Below are positions 61,118 to 64,000 of a DNA stretch of 64,000 nt, piece after piece. Each line of letters begins with the position of its first letter. Position 1 is the first letter of the stretch. Below the pieces are notes generated by a model, which saw only the letters and a list, made by a program, of their open reading frames with translations, did no database searches and was not told the DNA's origin. The stretch comes from Verrucomicrobiota bacterium (GTDB lineage: Bacteria; Verrucomicrobiota; Verrucomicrobiia; Chthoniobacterales; UBA10450). Location: positions 292,574 to 356,573 of the forward strand of contig QHNH01000016.1 in the NCBI GenBank assembly GCA_003218375.1. Reading direction: 5' to 3'. The translations under genes were made by a program, and so were the position numbers.

Positions 61118-64000
61118 GTGTCTTCCGTTCCGTGGCTACAGCTTCGAGTTTGGAAAAACTCTCAACAGGACGCCTTTGAAGAATTGTGCTGCCAGCTCGC
61201 TCATTCGGAGCCAGTGCCCAATCCTAAAACGTTCCAACGGAAGGGGGCGCCTGACTCTGGGATCGAGTGTTTTTGGACGCTTTCCGACGGGCGGGAGTGG
61301 GGCTGGCAGGCGAAGTTTTTTCTCGATGGCCTCGACGATCAACGTTGGCGCCAGTGTGATAGTTCCGTGCTGAAAGCGCTCGAAGGGCACCCGAATCTGA
61401 TTCGGCTTCATTTTTGCATCCCGTATGATTTTCCAGATGCGCGAATTTCAAATCGGCGTTCCGCTGAGGAAAGATGGAATCAACATCAAGCGAAGTGGAC
61501 AGCGTGGGCAACCAAGCGCGGCCGGACAGTTGAGTTTGTCCTATGGAATGAACACGAATTAGCCTTTCGGTTGTCGAAGGCGGAGCATCGCGGGCGGTGG
61601 TGGTTTTGGTTCAATGCTCCAGCATTGGATGACGACTGGTTTCTGAGACACGTCGCTGCCACGACAGCGCTAGCTGAAGAGAGCGACCGTTACACCTCGG
61701 ATTTCAACGTTGAACTGTCGTTGGACAAACACTTCGATGCTTTGGGTCGGACGCCCCGATTTTCTGCTCTGCTGGATTCAATACGTAGCAAAGTGCGTGA
61801 AGCGCTCGCAAACTTGGGGAAAAGCAGAAACGTCTCAGAGAGCGATGGCATCGCAACCCTTAAGACAAGCCTTGCCAAGGCTCTAGCGATCCTAGACGCC
61901 CTTCCTCTCGATCCGGCTATGCCTCTGGACTTCGTGCCGCTTGGAACTGCTTTGAGAGAAGCGCAAGCTGGTGTGAGCAAAGTCAGTGACGAACTGTGGC
62001 AGATGCGGAATGAACGGGCGGCAGTGTTTGAACAGCAACACGGGCGACGTTCCGGTCATTATGAAATGCAGGACGCTGACTTTTCTCATCGCAGACTCGA
62101 CGAAATCGCTGAGAGGATTACTGAGGCCCACAACTTCTGTGACTCTCGAGATGCCAAGTTGGCGAGCCAACCGGTACTGCTTTTGGCTGGCGACGCAGGA
62201 AATGGGAAAACCCAGCTCGTCTGCACCATCGCCGCAAGGCGCGTGAGCAATGGGATGCCCACAATATTGATGCTCGGAGAGCAATTCGACGAGACTGACC
62301 CTTGGGTCTGTATTCTTCGCAGGCATGGATTGTCCTGTGACCGCGACGACTTTTTGGGTGCTCTAAACGCAGTTGGAGAGGCAGCCGGGTGTCGGGCGTT
62401 GATTATTATTGATGCCATCAATGAAGGGCCAGGTATCTCGTTTTGGAACAAACATCTTGCGTCCGTGCTGATTCATCTGCGGCATTTCCCCTTCGTAGGG
62501 CTCGCGGTCAGTGTGCGGACGGCGTACGAGAGGTATCTGAAATTGTCTCAGTCGAGAAACTATGTTCGCGTGGAGCATCATGGATTCGCCGACCGAACCA
62601 ACGAAGCTTCGAGGGAGTTTTTCGCATACTACGGGCTCGCCGAACCGGCAGTGCCGTTACTAAATCCCGAGTTCAGTAATCCACTGCTGTTGAAATTGCT
62701 TTGCCGGGCGCTTCGCCATAACGGCAGCCTCATTTCCGACGAGACCTTCGGAGTGACGGCCATCTTCGCATTACTCCTTGAAGCTATTAATCGGCGCCTC
62801 TCGGATGAAACCGTACTGGATTACGACGAGGCCGATAACCTTGTGCAAAAGGCTGTGTCGAAATTGGCGACGCTCATGGCGGAACGAGGAGAAGAGTTCC
62901 TGCCGCTCGACGAGGCACGACAAGTTCTGCTGTGCCTCTATCCTGGCACTGGTCATAGTCGATCCCTGCTCCAGCATCTCATCGCCGAACATGTGGTCGT
63001 TCGCGTGCCGGTGTTCGGAATCGAACCTACGGAAGATGAGGCGCTGCGGTTCACTTACCAACGTCTGAGTGACCATCTGATCGTTCAAGCCGTTCTTGCT
63101 GGCAACACCACCGAACAACTGCCGAATTTGTTTGCATCAGACGGAATTTTTGGCCGGCGAATCGTTGACGGCTGGTATGCCGGGATGGATGGCTGGATTG
63201 AGGCACTGGCGATCCAGCTACCTGAGCGTTATGGACTAGAAATTGATGAAGTCTTGAAAGGGTTGCTTGACGACGAGGTTACTCGCGATGCCTTCATCAC
63301 GAGTCTCGTTTGGCGGAGAGCTGGCGCCTTCACAGAAGCGACCTGGCAGCGAGTCGAGAGCCTCCTTCAACCATGGGACACCAAATCGTTCGAGGTGCTT
63401 GATGAGTTGATCGCGGTCATCGCGCGACCTGACCATCCGTTCAATGCCGATTGGCTCGACCGCTTGCTTCACCCACTGCCAATGGCTGGGCGTGACGCCT
63501 TCTGGTCCACCTATCTCTTTGGCCAAGTCAAAGAAGAGCGCGGTATTCATCGCTTGATAGAATGGGCTTGGACAGAAAGGGAACAGAGTCTTTTTCCGGA
63601 TGAGGTTGTCCGGTTGGCGGCAATGACTCTAGCGTGGTGCCTGACGACTTCCGACCGTTTCGTACGCGACCGTGCGACAAAATCACTCGTAGCGCTTCTT
63701 GAGCAGCAGATTCCAGTATTGTCCTCCTTGCTGACGCATTTCGCTGATGTCGATGAACCTTATCTCCAAGAACGTCTCTATGCCGTGGCTTACGGCTGCG
63801 GGATGAGGACCTCTCAGATCGCCGAACTTCAATTATTGGCGCAAGGTGTTTACGACCGAATTTTCCGCGACGGAAACCCGCCGCCTAGTGTGCTCCTTCG
63901 CGATCACGCGCGTGGGGTTGTCGACTGTGCAGTGCGCCGCGGCGCTACGTTGAAATACGACCCATCACGCATCATACCACCCTTCGGTTCCGAGTGGCCC
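61118..64000 (+). CDS. Avs-like STAND NTPase with N-terminal PD-(D/E)XK nuclease, 3' end beyond window
   Basis: From GTG 61118 the frame is open for 961 codons to the edge. Residues ~1-180 have the PD-(D/E)XK nuclease pattern: P45-D46-SGI-E50 followed by WGWQ64-A-K66. The P-loop is GDAGNGKT at 358-365, with Walker B IIIDAINEG at 429-437, the STAND/NACHT-type core. Downstream are alpha-helical regions. The layout (nuclease, NTPase, helical sensor) matches Avs/NACHT anti-phage proteins. A GGAGG Shine-Dalgarno lies 11 bases upstream. The codon use looks less GC-rich than the neighbours. The sensor end is outside the window. Confidence 0.8.
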   Translation, partial: MSSVPWLQLRVWKNSQQDAFEELCCQLAHSEPVPNPKTFQRKGAPDSGIECFWTLSDGREWGWQAKFFLDGLDDQRWRQCDSSVLKALEGHPNLIRLHFCIPYDFPDARISNRRSAEERWNQHQAKWTAWATKRGRTVEFVLWNEHELAFRLSKAEHRGRWWFWFNAPALDDDWFLRHVAATTALAEESDRYTSDFNVELSLDKHFDALGRTPRFSALLDSIRSKVREALANLGKSRNVSESDGIATLKTSLAKALAILDALPLDPAMPLDFVPLGTALREAQAGVSKVSDELWQMRNERAAVFEQQHGRRSGHYEMQDADFSHRRLDEIAERITEAHNFCDSRDAKLASQPVLLLAGDAGNGKTQLVCTIAARRVSNGMPTILMLGEQFDETDPWVCILRRHGLSCDRDDFLGALNAVGEAAGCRALIIIDAINEGPGISFWNKHLASVLIHLRHFPFVGLAVSVRTAYERYLKLSQSRNYVRVEHHGFADRTNEASREFFAYYGLAEPAVPLLNPEFSNPLLLKLLCRALRHNGSLISDETFGVTAIFALLLEAINRRLSDETVLDYDEADNLVQKAVSKLATLMAERGEEFLPLDEARQVLLCLYPGTGHSRSLLQHLIAEHVVVRVPVFGIEPTEDEALRFTYQRLSDHLIVQAVLAGNTTEQLPNLFASDGIFGRRIVDGWYAGMDGWIEALAIQLPERYGLEIDEVLKGLLDDEVTRDAFITSLVWRRAGAFTEATWQRVESLLQPWDTKSFEVLDELIAVIARPDHPFNADWLDRLLHPLPMAGRDAFWSTYLFGQVKEERGIHRLIEWAWTEREQSLFPDEVVRLAAMTLAWCLTTSDRFVRDRATKSLVALLEQQIPVLSSLLTHFADVDEPYLQERLYAVAYGCGMRTSQIAELQLLAQGVYDRIFRDGNPPPSVLLRDHARGVVDCAVRRGATLKYDPSRIIPPFGSEWP

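Noticed and set aside
61224..63550. Several minus-strand frames opposite the Avs-like gene
   Set aside because: The plus frame is open for 961 codons with clear motifs; minus frames are short and lack motifs.

Overview
The window is GC-rich, gene-dense bacterial chromosome. Its gene content (Gld-type ABC/DUF4340 operon, DUF2851 next to a pseudopilin, BamD/LptE outer-membrane assembly genes, a large exported protein with a Pro-Thr-Ala linker and tandem C-terminal repeats) and its many intergenic palindromic repeats fit a soil-type Verrucomicrobiota, probably Chthoniobacterales-like. That placement is inferred from gene content, not from a marker-gene tree. Almost all genes are housekeeping or envelope genes. 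The clearest accessory gene is at the right edge.

Layout. 1-3.3 kb (minus strand): an edge-truncated ferritin-like/VIT1 fusion, a DMT permease whose second half has been replaced by repeat DNA, a GlsB/YeaQ small membrane protein and serA. 3.6-9.9 kb (minus): two tandem GT-C-like membrane paralogues and an M16 peptidase. 9.9-14.3 kb (minus): cupin, MmcQ/YjbR protein, two exported proteins, and a LytTR response regulator/LytS-type kinase pair. 14.3-19.0 kb (plus): a lipoprotein and a 1333-residue exported propeller-like protein. 19.2-25 kb: tRNA-Gly(CCC), a pseudopilin, DUF2851, DUF4126, serS and DUF72. 25-27.9 kb: bamD-like, lptE, TPR protein and tRNA-Leu(CAG). 27.9-30.5 kb (minus): an arginase-fold protein, a TIR transmembrane protein and a YdeI-like protein. 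30.6-36.3 kb (plus): a membrane anchor, sdhA and sdhB with a four-helix-bundle (IVS-type) gene lying between sdhA and sdhB, then a TPR protein and ubiE. 36.3-43.3 kb (minus): a Gld-type ABC operon, an HtrA protease and a nucleotidyltransferase. 43.4-49.0 kb (plus): sucA-sucB-lpd, the 2-oxoglutarate dehydrogenase complex, in which sucA carries a deletion plus frameshift as read here. 49-58.4 kb: a PD40-type exported protein, GT39, recO, YceI, an orphan permease-like protein, the pxpB-pxpC-pxpA 5-oxoprolinase operon and an APC permease. 58.5-61 kb: small lipoproteins, a Pmp3/YqaE peptide, a broken DUF1566 gene and a VOC protein. 61.1-64 kb: the 5' part of a large PD-(D/E)XK nuclease plus STAND NTPase protein that looks like an Avs/NACHT-type anti-phage gene.

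The most unusual large-scale feature is about a dozen distinct families of dispersed palindromic repeats. They fill most intergenic gaps, supply the stop codons of several genes, end one transporter gene, flank the four-helix-bundle gene, and in one case lie in frame inside the linker of SucB. The best defence candidate is the nuclease-NTPase gene at 61118-64000, with the TIR transmembrane protein at 28745-29899 second.
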